DNA from: Candidatus Saccharimonadota bacterium
GTDB taxonomy: Bacteria; Patescibacteriota; Saccharimonadia; Saccharimonadales; Saccharimonadaceae
DNA length: 64,000 nucleotides
Assembly (NCBI GenBank): GCA_030445265.1
Contig: JAUCSC010000001.1
Coordinates: 372,001 to 436,000, forward strand
Direction: 5' to 3'
Shown here: positions 1 to 8,899 of the stretch, piece after piece
How the letters are laid out: each line of letters opens with the position of its first letter
Numbering within the stretch: the first letter of the stretch is position 1
Made by a program: the position numbers and the translations under genes
The notes under the pieces: model-generated
What the model was told of the DNA's origin: nothing
The model's database searches: none
Seen by the model: the letters and a program-made list of their open reading frames with translations, nothing else

Positions 1-1
1 G

Positions 2-229
2 CTTGGTTCACGGCACGATGAGGCGCTTGCTGAGCTCGTCGGTGAGATCACCGAGAACTCAGACGCGCGACTCCACGAACTCCGTATTGGCGTTCCGCTC
101 GACGATCCCGTCACACCAGTCTTGCAGCAGTATGAATTCATGCCGACCGGTCGATTTAGCGACCAGGTACCGGGCGCAGAGGGCATTACGCAGGAATTAT
201 ACCGCCGGCCAGCTCGGCGAATGAAATAG
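2..229 (+). CDS. C-terminal fragment of a probable GNAT-family acetyltransferase
   Basis: The frame beginning at base 2 is open from the window edge to a TAG at 227-229, giving about 75 residues of a gene that starts outside the window. Near the end it reads QQYEFMPTGRFSDQVPG, which recalls the common GNAT C-terminal pattern (tyrosine, G/E-F-x-P-T-G-R). This suggests an N-acetyltransferase, but the acetyl-CoA-binding motif would lie upstream and is not visible. A competing overlapping frame has an ATG at base 18 but an arginine/serine-rich, non-protein-like translation. The family assignment rests on one short motif and is tentative. Confidence 0.5.
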   Translation, partial: LGSRHDEALAELVGEITENSDARLHELRIGVPLDDPVTPVLQQYEFMPTGRFSDQVPGAEGITQELYRRPARRMK

Positions 230-233
230 TATC

Positions 234-262
234 TTGACTCATTACAGACAAGCAGTCATAAT
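234..262 (+). promoter_or_regulatory. Promoter of rpoB-rpoC
   Basis: TTGACT (234-239) and CATAAT (257-262) are separated by exactly 17 bases, a near-consensus housekeeping sigma promoter. It lies just after the upstream gene's stop. Transcription would begin near 269, leaving a leader of about 150 bases before rpoB. Confidence 0.75.
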
Positions 263-417
263 AGGTGACAAGAAGTAGTGTAGCCTGGGTTTATCATGTC
301 CTTATGCGCAAGTGGCGGTGCAGACGGAATAACCTCGTGCTTAGGGAATCTTCGGCGCCAAAGAACCCCTTATAAACCTAATCTAACAATCTAATTACGC
401 GAGGACCAGTATTTATA

Positions 418-3400
418 ATGGCAAAAGCTAAGCCTGCATCAGCGAAGCGTGTCTTCTTTACGCAAGACGACACGGCATTATCACTACCAAACTTAATTGC
501 GCACCAACGTGACAGCTGGCGAGACTTCGTCGAGACCGGCCTCGGCGAGATTTTTGCCGAGCTGAACCCAATCGACGACTACACCGGACAAAAGCTTGCA
601 CTCCGTTTCAAGGATTACAATTTCCATGATCCGAAGAACACTGAGCAGTTCGCCAAAGAAAACAACTTAACTTTTGACGCGCCGCTACACGCCAATGTCG
701 AACTGACCAACAAAGTCACCGGTGAAGTTAAAGAGCAGGAAATTTATCTTGGTGACTATCCATGGATGACCGATCGCGGTTCATTCATTATTAATGGCAC
801 CGAGCGTGTTGTCGTTTCTCAGCTGATTCGATCCGCTGGTGTATTCTTTACCGCTGACAAAGCTGCCACGCGTAATTACTACGGCGCAAAGTTGATTCCT
901 GGCCGTGGTGCATGGCTCGAATTTGAAACCGCTACCAATGGCGTCCTCTACGTCAAAATTGACCGCCGCCGTAAACTGCCTGTTACGACGTTGTTCCGTG
1001 CCCTTGGTTATTCCAAGACATCTGAAATCAGCGATCTATTTAAAGATGTTGATACCGGTGAAGTAAAATACATCGAAGCCACTCTCGATAAGGACCCGGC
1101 CCGGGGTTCCAATGAAGCATTAATCGAAGTCTACCGACGCCTCCGTCCTGGCGACCTGGCGACTGTTGATAATGCCCGAAGCATGATTGAACGTATGTTC
1201 TTTGACTTTAAGCGCTTTGACTACTCACGTGTTGGTCGTTACAAGCTCAACCAGCGCCTCGGCCTGGAAGTCGCAAACACCACCGAAAACCGTGTTTTCC
1301 AATTGACTGACCTCATCGCGATTGTCCATGAGATTATTCGTCTCAATAACTCACAAGAGCCAGCCGATGACATCGACGCACTTTCAAACCGCCGCGTAAA
1401 ACTCGTTGGTGAGCTCGTTGCTCGTCAGTTCCGTGTTGGTATGCTCCGTATGCAGCGTAATGCTATGGACCGGATGAGTATGAGTGATATCGAAAACGTA
1501 TCGCCAAACCAGCTAATCAATGCGCGACCTGTTGTGGCCGCCGTCCGTGAATTCTTTGCCAGCTCACAGCTTTCACAGCTGATGGACGAAACGAACCCGA
1601 TGGCTGAACTCGCACACAAACGACGACTTAGCTCGCTTGGTCCAGGTGGACTCAGCCGTGAGCGTGCAGGGTTTGATGTCCGTGACACCCACCCGACGCA
1701 CTACGGAAAACTCTGTGTCGTTGAAACACCTGAAGGCGCCAACATCGGCCTGGTGCTCAACCTTGCCTCATATGCCCGTATCAATGAGTACGGCTTTATC
1801 GAGACACCATACCTGAAAGTTGTTGATGGTAAGGTAACGGCTGAAATCGTTTATCTCGACGCCGCTCAAGAAGCCGTCGAAGTCATTGCTGACGCCGGTG
1901 CCTCATTGAACGATGACCGTTCATTTGCTGACGAACGCGTCAGTGCTCGTAACGGCCTCTTCCCTGAGCAGGTTGACGCGACGGAGATCACCTACATGGA
2001 TGCTGCGCACAAGCAGATTCTCGGTGCAACCGCCTCACTGGTTCCATTCGTGGAAAAGAACCGTGTTGACCGAAGCTTGATGGCCTCAAGCATGCAGAAA
2101 CAAGCCGTCCCTCTTCTTATTCCGAAAGCTCCTATTGTGGGAACTGGTACTGAAGCAGATATTGCTCGTAATACCAGTCAGCTTATCGTTGCTGAAGGCA
2201 GCGGCGAAGTTGTTCGTGCCGATGGTGATGAAATTCACGTCAAGTACGATGACGGCATCAAGACCTATAAGTTGATCCACTTTGCAAAATCAAACGATGA
2301 CCGTTCTATTAACCAAAAAGTGTGCGTTGAACGCGGCCAAAAGGTGAAAAAGGGCGACATTCTAATTGAAGGTGCCTCAATTGACGATGGCGAAATTGCG
2401 CTTGGTCGTGACCTTATTGTTGCCTTCATGCCGTGGAATGGATACAACATGGACGACGCTATTGTATTGTCCGACCGCATCGTCAAGGATGACACGTTGA
2501 CCAGTATTAACATCAAGGACTACACCGTCGAAGTCCGTGAGACGAAACTAGGACCTGAAATTGTTACCCGCGACATCCCGAATGTTTCTGAAGAATCACT
2601 TCGTCATCTTGATGAAAATGGTATTGTTCAGCTCGGAAGCGAAGTCAAAGCCGGCGATGTGCTTGTTGGTAAGATTACACCGAAGGGTGAGCAAGAACTA
2701 TCGAGCGAAGAGCGCCTCCTCCGAGCTATCTTTGGTGAAAAGGCAAAAGATGTCCGCGATACCTCACAGCGCATGAATAATGCCGGTGGTGGTAAGGTTG
2801 TTGGCGTTAAGGTATTCTCTCGTGAGAATGGCCATGAACTAAAGGCTGGTGTCCTGATGCAGATCCAGATCTTTGTCGCCCAGTTCCGTAAGATCTCAGT
2901 TGGCGACAAGCTCGCTGGTCGTCACGGTAACAAGGGTGTCGTTGCCCGTATCCTTCCGACTGAAGACATGCCATTTATGGAAGACGGTACGCCAGTTGAT
3001 GTCGTATTGAACCCACTCGGTGTGCCATCTCGTATGAATATTGGACAGCTGTTCGAAACACATCTTGGTATGGCTGCACTTGCCCTCGGCTACAAAGTAG
3101 CAACTCCTCCATTCAATGGAATTTCAGAAGAGGTCATTAGTGACGAGCTTGAAAAAGCTGGTTACGCTCGTGATGGAAAGAGCCAGCTATTTGACGGACG
3201 AAGCGGTGAGCCGTTTGAAGAGCGGACAACAGTCGGTGTCATGCACATGCTGAAACTTCACCACATGGTTTCTGATAAGATCCATGCTCGATCAACTGGT
3301 CCTTACACAATGGTGACCCAGCAGCCACTTGGTGGTAAAGCACAAAATGGTGGACAGCGCTTTGGTGAAATGGAAGTTTGGGCACTGGAAGCCTATGGTG

Positions 3401-3789
3401 CTGCCAGTACCTTGCAGGAAATGTTGACTATCAAGTCCGATGATGTCTATGGCCGTGCTAAAGCATATGAATCGATCATTAAAGATGAAGCAATTGTCGG
3501 TCCAAAGCTTCCTGAAAGCTTTAACGTCCTCGTAAAGGAACTTCAAGGACTCGGTCTACGTGTCGACTTGCTCGACTTGTCAGAAGATGAGGTCGTTGAT
3601 GCTGAGGAAATCCTCGGAAGTATCATTAACGGTGAGCCAGTCGCGGCGATACCACTATTGCCATCGAGTGGCGATGATGATGACGAAGTAGCGATTCTCG
3701 ACGAAGCCGATGAAGAATTTGGTGACATTGAAGACGGCGTGAGTATCCAAGATATCGAAGATATAGAAGAAATAAGGGAGGAGGCGTAA
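418..3789 (+). CDS. rpoB: DNA-directed RNA polymerase subunit beta
   Basis: This 1123-residue protein is the beta subunit of core RNA polymerase. It forms part of the catalytic cleft and the rifamycin pocket. The rifamycin region (about residues 381-410) is well conserved: SQLSQLMDETNP followed by HKRRLSSLGPGGLSRERAG. The residues equivalent to E. coli D516, H526 and S531 are unchanged. The catalytic-side motifs GRHGNKGVV and the C-terminal KAQNGGQRFGEMEVWALEAYGA are present. The last 40 residues are an unusually acidic tail rich in Asp/Glu. A GAGG sequence near 401 precedes the ATG. rpoC follows one base after the stop. No rplJ/rplL genes lie immediately upstream, unlike the classical rplKAJL-rpoBC order. 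Confidence 0.98.
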   Translation: MAKAKPASAKRVFFTQDDTALSLPNLIAHQRDSWRDFVETGLGEIFAELNPIDDYTGQKLALRFKDYNFHDPKNTEQFAKENNLTFDAPLHANVELTNKVTGEVKEQEIYLGDYPWMTDRGSFIINGTERVVVSQLIRSAGVFFTADKAATRNYYGAKLIPGRGAWLEFETATNGVLYVKIDRRRKLPVTTLFRALGYSKTSEISDLFKDVDTGEVKYIEATLDKDPARGSNEALIEVYRRLRPGDLATVDNARSMIERMFFDFKRFDYSRVGRYKLNQRLGLEVANTTENRVFQLTDLIAIVHEIIRLNNSQEPADDIDALSNRRVKLVGELVARQFRVGMLRMQRNAMDRMSMSDIENVSPNQLINARPVVAAVREFFASSQLSQLMDETNPMAELAHKRRLSSLGPGGLSRERAGFDVRDTHPTHYGKLCVVETPEGANIGLVLNLASYARINEYGFIETPYLKVVDGKVTAEIVYLDAAQEAVEVIADAGASLNDDRSFADERVSARNGLFPEQVDATEITYMDAAHKQILGATASLVPFVEKNRVDRSLMASSMQKQAVPLLIPKAPIVGTGTEADIARNTSQLIVAEGSGEVVRADGDEIHVKYDDGIKTYKLIHFAKSNDDRSINQKVCVERGQKVKKGDILIEGASIDDGEIALGRDLIVAFMPWNGYNMDDAIVLSDRIVKDDTLTSINIKDYTVEVRETKLGPEIVTRDIPNVSEESLRHLDENGIVQLGSEVKAGDVLVGKITPKGEQELSSEERLLRAIFGEKAKDVRDTSQRMNNAGGGKVVGVKVFSRENGHELKAGVLMQIQIFVAQFRKISVGDKLAGRHGNKGVVARILPTEDMPFMEDGTPVDVVLNPLGVPSRMNIGQLFETHLGMAALALGYKVATPPFNGISEEVISDELEKAGYARDGKSQLFDGRSGEPFEERTTVGVMHMLKLHHMVSDKIHARSTGPYTMVTQQPLGGKAQNGGQRFGEMEVWALEAYGAASTLQEMLTIKSDDVYGRAKAYESIIKDEAIVGPKLPESFNVLVKELQGLGLRVDLLDLSEDEVVDAEEILGSIINGEPVAAIPLLPSSGDDDDEVAILDEADEEFGDIEDGVSIQDIEDIEEIREEA

Positions 3790-3790
3790 T

Positions 3791-6700
3791 ATGTCGCGCA
3801 TACTTGTAAATAACGGCATTGCTGACTTTGACGCGATTCGCCTTGCAGTCGCAAGCCCAGAAGATATTCTGAACTGGAGCTATGGTGAAGTCACCAAGCC
3901 TGAAACGATTAACTACCGTACGCAGAAGCCAGAGCGTGATGGTCTCTTCTGTGAGCGAATCTTTGGACCGGTCAAAGATATCAACCCGCACGACAACAAG
4001 CTTAAGGGCGTCCGTTCTCGTGAAGCGGCTGTCGACAAGAAGGGTGACCTCGTTACCAAGTCGATCGTTCGACGTGAGCGCATGGGACACATTGGCCTTG
4101 CAACACCAGTTGCACACATCTGGTTTATGCGTGGTACGCCAAGCGCGATGTCACTCCTGCTCGGCGTGACTGTCCGAAACCTCGAACGCATCGCTTACTT
4201 TGCTACCTATGTAATCTTGAAAGCCGATGAGACCAAGCGAGATCAATATCTTGCTGATCTTGAGGCTGAGACCGAAGCAGCTCGTCTAGCTATCAAAGCT
4301 CGCTATGAAAAAGAGGCTGAGGCTGAAAATGCTGACGTCAAGACGCTTGCTGAACAGCAAACCCGCGAACTTGAAGAAGTGAACGAGGGCTATGTGATTA
4401 AGAAAGCCCAGCTGGAAAGTCTCGTAAAGAATGCGCTGATTAGTGAAGTCGACTATCGAAACTTACCAGAAGAATACGAAGACCTGGTTGAAGTTGGCAT
4501 GGGCGGACTTGCTCTCAAAGCTATGCTTGATGACATCAAGCTTGATAAGCTCATCGCTCAACTGAGCGAAGAAGTTGAAAGTGCCAAGGGCCAACGTGAG
4601 AAAAAACTTCTCAAACGATTAAAGGTTCTTGAAGGTATGCAGGCAGCTGGCATTAAGCCAAGCAGCTTAACGCTGACCGTACTCCCAGTTATTCCTCCAG
4701 ATCTCCGCCCGATGGTTCAACTCACCGGTGGCCGATTTGCAACAAGTGATCTTAATGATCTCTACCGCCGTGTCATCAACCGTAACAACCGTCTTAAGAA
4801 GCTCATCGAGCTTAATGCACCTGAAGTGATTCGACGCAATGAAATGCGCATGCTGCAGGAAGCTGTTGACGCGTTGATCGACAACAGCGCAGCCCGTGGT
4901 GGCCGTGCTGTCAATGCGACTGGTGGTCGCCGTCGTCTCAAGAGTATCTCCGATATGCTTAAGGGAAAGCAAGGGCGATTCCGTCAGAATCTTCTCGGTA
5001 AGCGTGTTGACTACTCTGGACGTTCAGTGATCGTGGTTGGTCCACGCCTGAAGATTCATCAGTGTGGTCTACCAAAGCAGATGGCGCTCGAACTCTTTAA
5101 GCCGTTTGTCGTCAGCTGGTTGATTCGTGGCGAACATGCCCACAATATTCGCTCTGCAACTCGCCTGATTGAAGCCGGGGAAGCGATTGTATGGGACGCA
5201 CTCGACGCAGTTATTGAAGGCAAGTATGTGCTTCTGAACCGCGCACCATCACTGCACCGTTTGTCTATCCAGGCCTTCCAGCCAAAGCTAGTCGAAGGTA
5301 AGGCTATTCAGCTGCACCCGCTCGTTGCCAACGGATTTAACGCTGACTATGACGGTGACCAGATGGCTGTTCACCTTCCGCTTTCAAAGCAGGCGCAAAC
5401 TGAAGCTCGCGAGCTGATGAGCGCTACGGCTAACATGTTGAAGCCAGCCGATGGCTCACCGGTACTATCGATTGCACAGGACGTTGTGCTGGGTAACTAT
5501 TACCTCACATACGAGAAGCCAAGTGCCCAGACCGAGAATGTAAAAGCGTATAGCTCAGTCTATGAAGCCGAAATGGCATATGAAAACCATGTCATCCAAC
5601 TCCAGACTCCTATCCGTGTTTTCGCAAAGGGTGAGCTTCGTACGACGACACTAGGCCGCGTTTTCTTCAATGAAATATTGCCGGAAGATCTTCCTTTCGA
5701 CAATAAGGTTCAGAACAAGAAGCAGCTCAAGAAAGTGCTCGCGAAAATATTTGAACAGTATGGTGCCGAAACGACAGCCAAGACGGCTGACCGTATGAAG
5801 GGGCTTGCCTTCCGCTTTGCGACAATTGCCGCTATCTCCACTGGTAAAGATGATTACATTACCTTTGATGAAACTCAGCAGTTCGTTGCAGAAGGTGACG
5901 CAAAGACGACGTTGATCAGTGAGCAATTTGACCAAGGTCTTATCACTGAAGACGAGCGTTACAGCCTTACAGTGGGTGCATGGCGTAATGTTGACCGTCA
6001 GGTGACCGAGTTTATCCAAGATAAGCTCAAAGACATGGATACCAGCATCAGCGTGATGGTAAACAGTGGTGCACGTGGTGATATCTCGAACGTTAAGCTT
6101 GCGAGCTCAATGATCGGTATCATGGTGGATGCGAATAACCGCGAAATTGAGTTGCCAATCCGCTCAAGTTACAAGCAGGGTCTGAGCTCGCTTGAGCAGT
6201 TCGTGGCAACACGAGGTGCTCGTAAGGGTCTTATCGACACCGCGCTCAAGACCGCTGACTCAGGTTACTTAACTCGACGTCTTGTTGACGTGTCACAGGA
6301 TGTCTTTACCGTTGAAGGTGAAGATGGCCAGGATGACGGCTTTGCGATCTACCGTAGCGAAACCGAAGAGACGATGATCGCGTTCTCAGACCGTCTTTAC
6401 GGACGATTTGCCGCTGAAGACATATCAAGTTATGTGAAGGCTGGCGAACTGATTACGCGAGTAATTGCTGATGCCATCCAAGCTGACGAAGGTATAGCGG
6501 AAGCAAAGATCCAATCAGTCCTGACGACCAAGAACCTACGCGGTGTTCCGCAAAAAAGTTACGGTATCGACATGGCAACTGGTGTGCTCGTCGCAGCCGC
6601 ACAGCCGGTCGGTGTTATCGCCGCACAATCAGTCGGTGAGCCTGGTACGCAGTTAACCCTCCGTACCTTCCACGCCGGTGGTGTAGCCGGTGGGGATATT

Positions 6701-7627
6701 ACCCAGGGTCTCCCTCGTGTCGAAGAGCTGTTTGAAGCCCGAACACCTAAGGGTCAGGCATACATCACGGAAGTGACTGGTACGGTTGAACTGTGGGAAG
6801 ATGGTAAGAAGTACATTGTCCAAGTAACACCTGAAGTCGGTCATGTTGAGCAGATTGCGCTCGAAGGCCGGACTGCTCAGATTAAAACGGGCAGTAATGT
6901 CAAGGTTGGAGACGTGTTGGCTGCTGGCGAAAGCGAATCGAAGCCACTTGTCGCACCGTTTGACGGCGTCGTTGAGTTTACCGATGACGTAATCGTGCTG
7001 ACCGCAAACGCGAGCTCACCAGTCCGTTATGAAGTACCTGGTACCCTGCAGCTCGTTGTGAGCTCTGGAGACCGTCTTGAAGCGGGTGATCGTCTAACGA
7101 TCGGCTCATTGAACTTGCACGATCTGATGCGGCTTAAGGGCATTGAATCAACCGAGCGATATATCATCAACGAAGTGCTCCGTATTTACGCCGCACAGGG
7201 TCAAGACGTTGCGAATAAGCACCTCGAGATCATCGTTCGCCAGATGTTTAGTCGTGTCCAGGTTGAAGATCCGGGTGATAGCACGTTTGTTACCGGTGAT
7301 ATCGTATCGAAAGCAGCCGTTGTTGAGGCTAATACCCAATTAGCTGCTGAAGGGAAAGAGGAGATCAGTTACACGCAGCTCCTCCTCGGTATCACGAAGG
7401 TATCGATTTGGTCGGACAGCTTCCTCTCAGCTGCATCCTTCCAGGATACGACGCGTGTGCTCATTAATGCTGCCGTCAGCGGACGAGTCGACCACCTCCA
7501 CGGTCTGAAAGAGAACGTGATTATTGGTCGGAAGATTCCTGTCGGAACAGGAGCATTGAACCTTGCTGGAAATGATCGTAGCAGCGATCTCAGCCACATC
7601 GAAGAAGACTTAGCTGTAGAAGCCTAA
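3791..7627 (+). CDS. rpoC: DNA-directed RNA polymerase subunit beta-prime, lacking zinc-binding cysteines
   Basis: This 1278-residue beta-prime subunit holds the catalytic Mg-binding loop, seen as NADYDGDQ at about residue 517 (usually NADFDGDQ). The trigger-loop region GVIAAQSVGEPGTQLTLRTF is intact. The ATG follows a strong GGAGG in the end of rpoB. In the N-terminal zinc ribbon (about residues 58-90) the expected CxC and CxxC pairs are absent; the segment reads KDINPHDNKLKG...AAVDKKGDLVTK. In the second zinc site (about residues 907-925) the usual LTCET..GVCAKCYG is replaced by LTTKNLRGVPQKSYG. The fold around both sites is still recognisable, so the cysteines appear to have been lost by substitution. 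This is strongly supported as rpoC. Confidence 0.98.
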   Translation: MSRILVNNGIADFDAIRLAVASPEDILNWSYGEVTKPETINYRTQKPERDGLFCERIFGPVKDINPHDNKLKGVRSREAAVDKKGDLVTKSIVRRERMGHIGLATPVAHIWFMRGTPSAMSLLLGVTVRNLERIAYFATYVILKADETKRDQYLADLEAETEAARLAIKARYEKEAEAENADVKTLAEQQTRELEEVNEGYVIKKAQLESLVKNALISEVDYRNLPEEYEDLVEVGMGGLALKAMLDDIKLDKLIAQLSEEVESAKGQREKKLLKRLKVLEGMQAAGIKPSSLTLTVLPVIPPDLRPMVQLTGGRFATSDLNDLYRRVINRNNRLKKLIELNAPEVIRRNEMRMLQEAVDALIDNSAARGGRAVNATGGRRRLKSISDMLKGKQGRFRQNLLGKRVDYSGRSVIVVGPRLKIHQCGLPKQMALELFKPFVVSWLIRGEHAHNIRSATRLIEAGEAIVWDALDAVIEGKYVLLNRAPSLHRLSIQAFQPKLVEGKAIQLHPLVANGFNADYDGDQMAVHLPLSKQAQTEARELMSATANMLKPADGSPVLSIAQDVVLGNYYLTYEKPSAQTENVKAYSSVYEAEMAYENHVIQLQTPIRVFAKGELRTTTLGRVFFNEILPEDLPFDNKVQNKKQLKKVLAKIFEQYGAETTAKTADRMKGLAFRFATIAAISTGKDDYITFDETQQFVAEGDAKTTLISEQFDQGLITEDERYSLTVGAWRNVDRQVTEFIQDKLKDMDTSISVMVNSGARGDISNVKLASSMIGIMVDANNREIELPIRSSYKQGLSSLEQFVATRGARKGLIDTALKTADSGYLTRRLVDVSQDVFTVEGEDGQDDGFAIYRSETEETMIAFSDRLYGRFAAEDISSYVKAGELITRVIADAIQADEGIAEAKIQSVLTTKNLRGVPQKSYGIDMATGVLVAAAQPVGVIAAQSVGEPGTQLTLRTFHAGGVAGGDITQGLPRVEELFEARTPKGQAYITEVTGTVELWEDGKKYIVQVTPEVGHVEQIALEGRTAQIKTGSNVKVGDVLAAGESESKPLVAPFDGVVEFTDDVIVLTANASSPVRYEVPGTLQLVVSSGDRLEAGDRLTIGSLNLHDLMRLKGIESTERYIINEVLRIYAAQGQDVANKHLEIIVRQMFSRVQVEDPGDSTFVTGDIVSKAAVVEANTQLAAEGKEEISYTQLLLGITKVSIWSDSFLSAASFQDTTRVLINAAVSGRVDHLHGLKENVIIGRKIPVGTGALNLAGNDRSSDLSHIEEDLAVEA

Positions 7628-7643
7628 GTCGGGAGTTTTCACA

Positions 7644-7685
7644 AACAGCACTCTAGGATACGTCTCGGAGTGCTGTTGTGTTCTC
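7644..7685 (+). terminator. Terminator after rpoC
   Basis: A perfect 10-bp stem (AACAGCACTC 7644-7653 with GAGTGCTGTT 7668-7677) with a 14-base loop lies 16 bases after the rpoC stop. The following T-tract is weak (GTGTTCTC), so termination may be partial. Confidence 0.6.
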
Positions 7686-7694
7686 GGGTAGCGC

Positions 7695-7723
7695 TTTACA
7701 TCTACGCTTAAAATTGGTATAGT
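7695..7723 (+). promoter_or_regulatory. Promoter of rpsL-rpsG
   Basis: TTTACA (7695-7700), a 17-base spacer, then TATAGT (7718-7723) preceded by TGG, an extended -10. Predicted start of transcription is near 7730, leaving a 139-base leader before rpsL. Confidence 0.75.
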
Positions 7724-7733
7724 TATTAACGAG

Positions 7734-7801
7734 TTTCCGTCCAGATATCAGAAGAACCGTGTACAAGACTTCTGATGCTTGGGCAACGCAATGAGCGGAA
7801 A
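7734..7801 (+). promoter_or_regulatory. Structured 5' leader of rpsL
   Basis: Within the predicted leader, TTTCCG (7734-7739) can pair with CGGAAA (7796-7801). Inside this, ATCAGAAG (7747-7754) pairs perfectly with CTTCTGAT (7769-7776). This nested arrangement directly after the transcription start is typical of autoregulatory ribosomal protein leaders, with S7 or S12 as likely ligands by analogy. No known leader family was matched, so the role is inference. Confidence 0.45.
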
Positions 7802-7868
7802 GCTGAACCGCACATCGCAAACAGCCAATGCCGGCATTATTTAGTAAGGTAAGGGAGAATATTTATTC

Positions 7869-8282
7869 ATGCCAACCATTAATCAATTGGTGCGTAAACC
7901 ACGCCATACAGCTGGAAAGAAGAGTAAATCACCAGCACTTGGCCGTATTCATAACGCTCTCAAGGTTCGTTACTACGATCAGGACGCTCCGCTAAAGCGC
8001 GGCGTGTGTATTCGTGTTACGACCAAGACACCAAAGAAACCTAACTCAGCCCTCCGCAAGGTGGCTCGTGTTCGCCTGACAAATGGACAAGAAGTATGGG
8101 CGTACATCGGCGGCGAAGGTCATAACCTTCAGGAGCACGCGGTTGTTCTCGTTCGTGGTGGACGTGTGCCGGATCTTCCAGGTGTCCGTTACCACATCGT
8201 TCGCGGTGCACTTGACCTCCAGGGTGTTGCAAAGCGCCAACAGGGCCGTTCAAAGTACGGTACCAAGAAGGAAAGTAAGTAA
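7869..8282 (+). CDS. rpsL: 30S ribosomal protein S12
   Basis: This 137-residue protein sits at the decoding centre of the small subunit. The two conserved loops are present: [19 protein letters not shown] and [16 protein letters not shown], which carry the residues contacting A-site tRNA and where streptomycin-resistance substitutions usually arise. The start ATG follows AAGGGAGA at 7851-7858. The stop is two bases before rpsG, so the pair forms the classical str-operon head. Unlike the usual arrangement, fusA and tuf do not follow directly; two unknown genes intervene. Confidence 0.98.
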   Translation: MPTINQLVRKPRHTAGKKSKSPALGRIHNALKVRYYDQDAPLKRGVCIRVTTKTPKKPNSALRKVARVRLTNGQEVWAYIGGEGHNLQEHAVVLVRGGRVPDLPGVRYHIVRGALDLQGVAKRQQGRSKYGTKKESK

Positions 8283-8284
8283 TC

Positions 8285-8764
8285 ATGCCTCGTAAAGTAA
8301 CTGCCAGTCTTCAACGACGACTATCTCCAGACCGTAAGTACCAAAGCGTGCTTGTTCAGCGTCTTATCAACAAGGCTATGCTCGACGGCAAAAAGATGCT
8401 TGCGGAACGTGAAGTATACCGTGCACTCGAAATTGCTGCTAAAAAGCTTGATAGTGAGAACCCTCTCGAAGTTTTCGAACGGGCACTTAAAAATGTATCG
8501 CCAAACTTCGAAGTAAAATCTCGACGTGTCGGTGGTGCAAACTACCAAATCCCATTCCCAGTCGCTGGTCACCGTCAGCTCCACTATGCCTATAGCTGGC
8601 TCGTGCAAGCTGCACGATCACGCAAAGGCATACCATTTGCTGAGCGCCTGGCTGCTGAAATCGTGGACGCACACAACGAAGCCGGCTCTGCCTTCAAGAA
8701 GAAGGAAGATACCCACAAGATGGCTGAAGCCAACCGAGCATTTGCTCACTTCGCCCGCGGCTAA
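8285..8764 (+). CDS. rpsG: 30S ribosomal protein S7
   Basis: This 159-residue protein organises the head of the 30S subunit by binding the 3' major domain of 16S rRNA. The N-terminal MPRKVTASLQRRLSPDRKY and the signature RRVGGANYQIPFPV identify it. The C-terminal helix ending NRAFAHFARG is also typical. It begins two bases after rpsL and is followed by a strong terminator, so the transcript is bicistronic. S7 is the translational repressor of the str operon in E. coli; here it may act on the structured leader upstream of rpsL, which is inference. Confidence 0.98.
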   Translation: MPRKVTASLQRRLSPDRKYQSVLVQRLINKAMLDGKKMLAEREVYRALEIAAKKLDSENPLEVFERALKNVSPNFEVKSRRVGGANYQIPFPVAGHRQLHYAYSWLVQAARSRKGIPFAERLAAEIVDAHNEAGSAFKKKEDTHKMAEANRAFAHFARG

Positions 8765-8782
8765 TCCTAAAGTGAAGATAAT

Positions 8783-8815
8783 AAATCCGGTTACTATAAC
8801 CGGATTTTTATTTTT
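8783..8815 (+). terminator. Terminator after rpsG
   Basis: An 11-bp stem, AAATCCGGTTA (8783-8793) with TAACCGGATTT (8797-8807), has a 3-base loop and is followed by TTATTTTT. This is a classical rho-independent terminator. Confidence 0.85.
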
Positions 8816-8826
8816 AAACAAAAAGG

Positions 8827-8855
8827 TTTACAGCGACCAATGAGTCATGTATAAC
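8827..8855 (+). promoter_or_regulatory. Promoter of the unknown gene at 8900
   Basis: TTTACA (8827-8832) and TATAAC (8850-8855) with a 17-base spacer and an extended TG before the -10. Transcription would start near 8862, giving a leader of about 38 bases. Confidence 0.7.
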
Positions 8856-8899
8856 CATAAGCAAATGAGCAGCAAAATAAAGAGTGGAGCGCGTGGCTG

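Noticed and set aside
1381-1660. Rifamycin resistance in rpoB
   Set aside because: The key positions equivalent to D516, H526 and S531 are wild-type; the Leu at the 514 position is a common natural variant.
3626-4117. Long open frame on the minus strand across the rpoB-rpoC junction
   Set aside because: It is antisense to strongly conserved coding sequence and its translation has no protein-like pattern.
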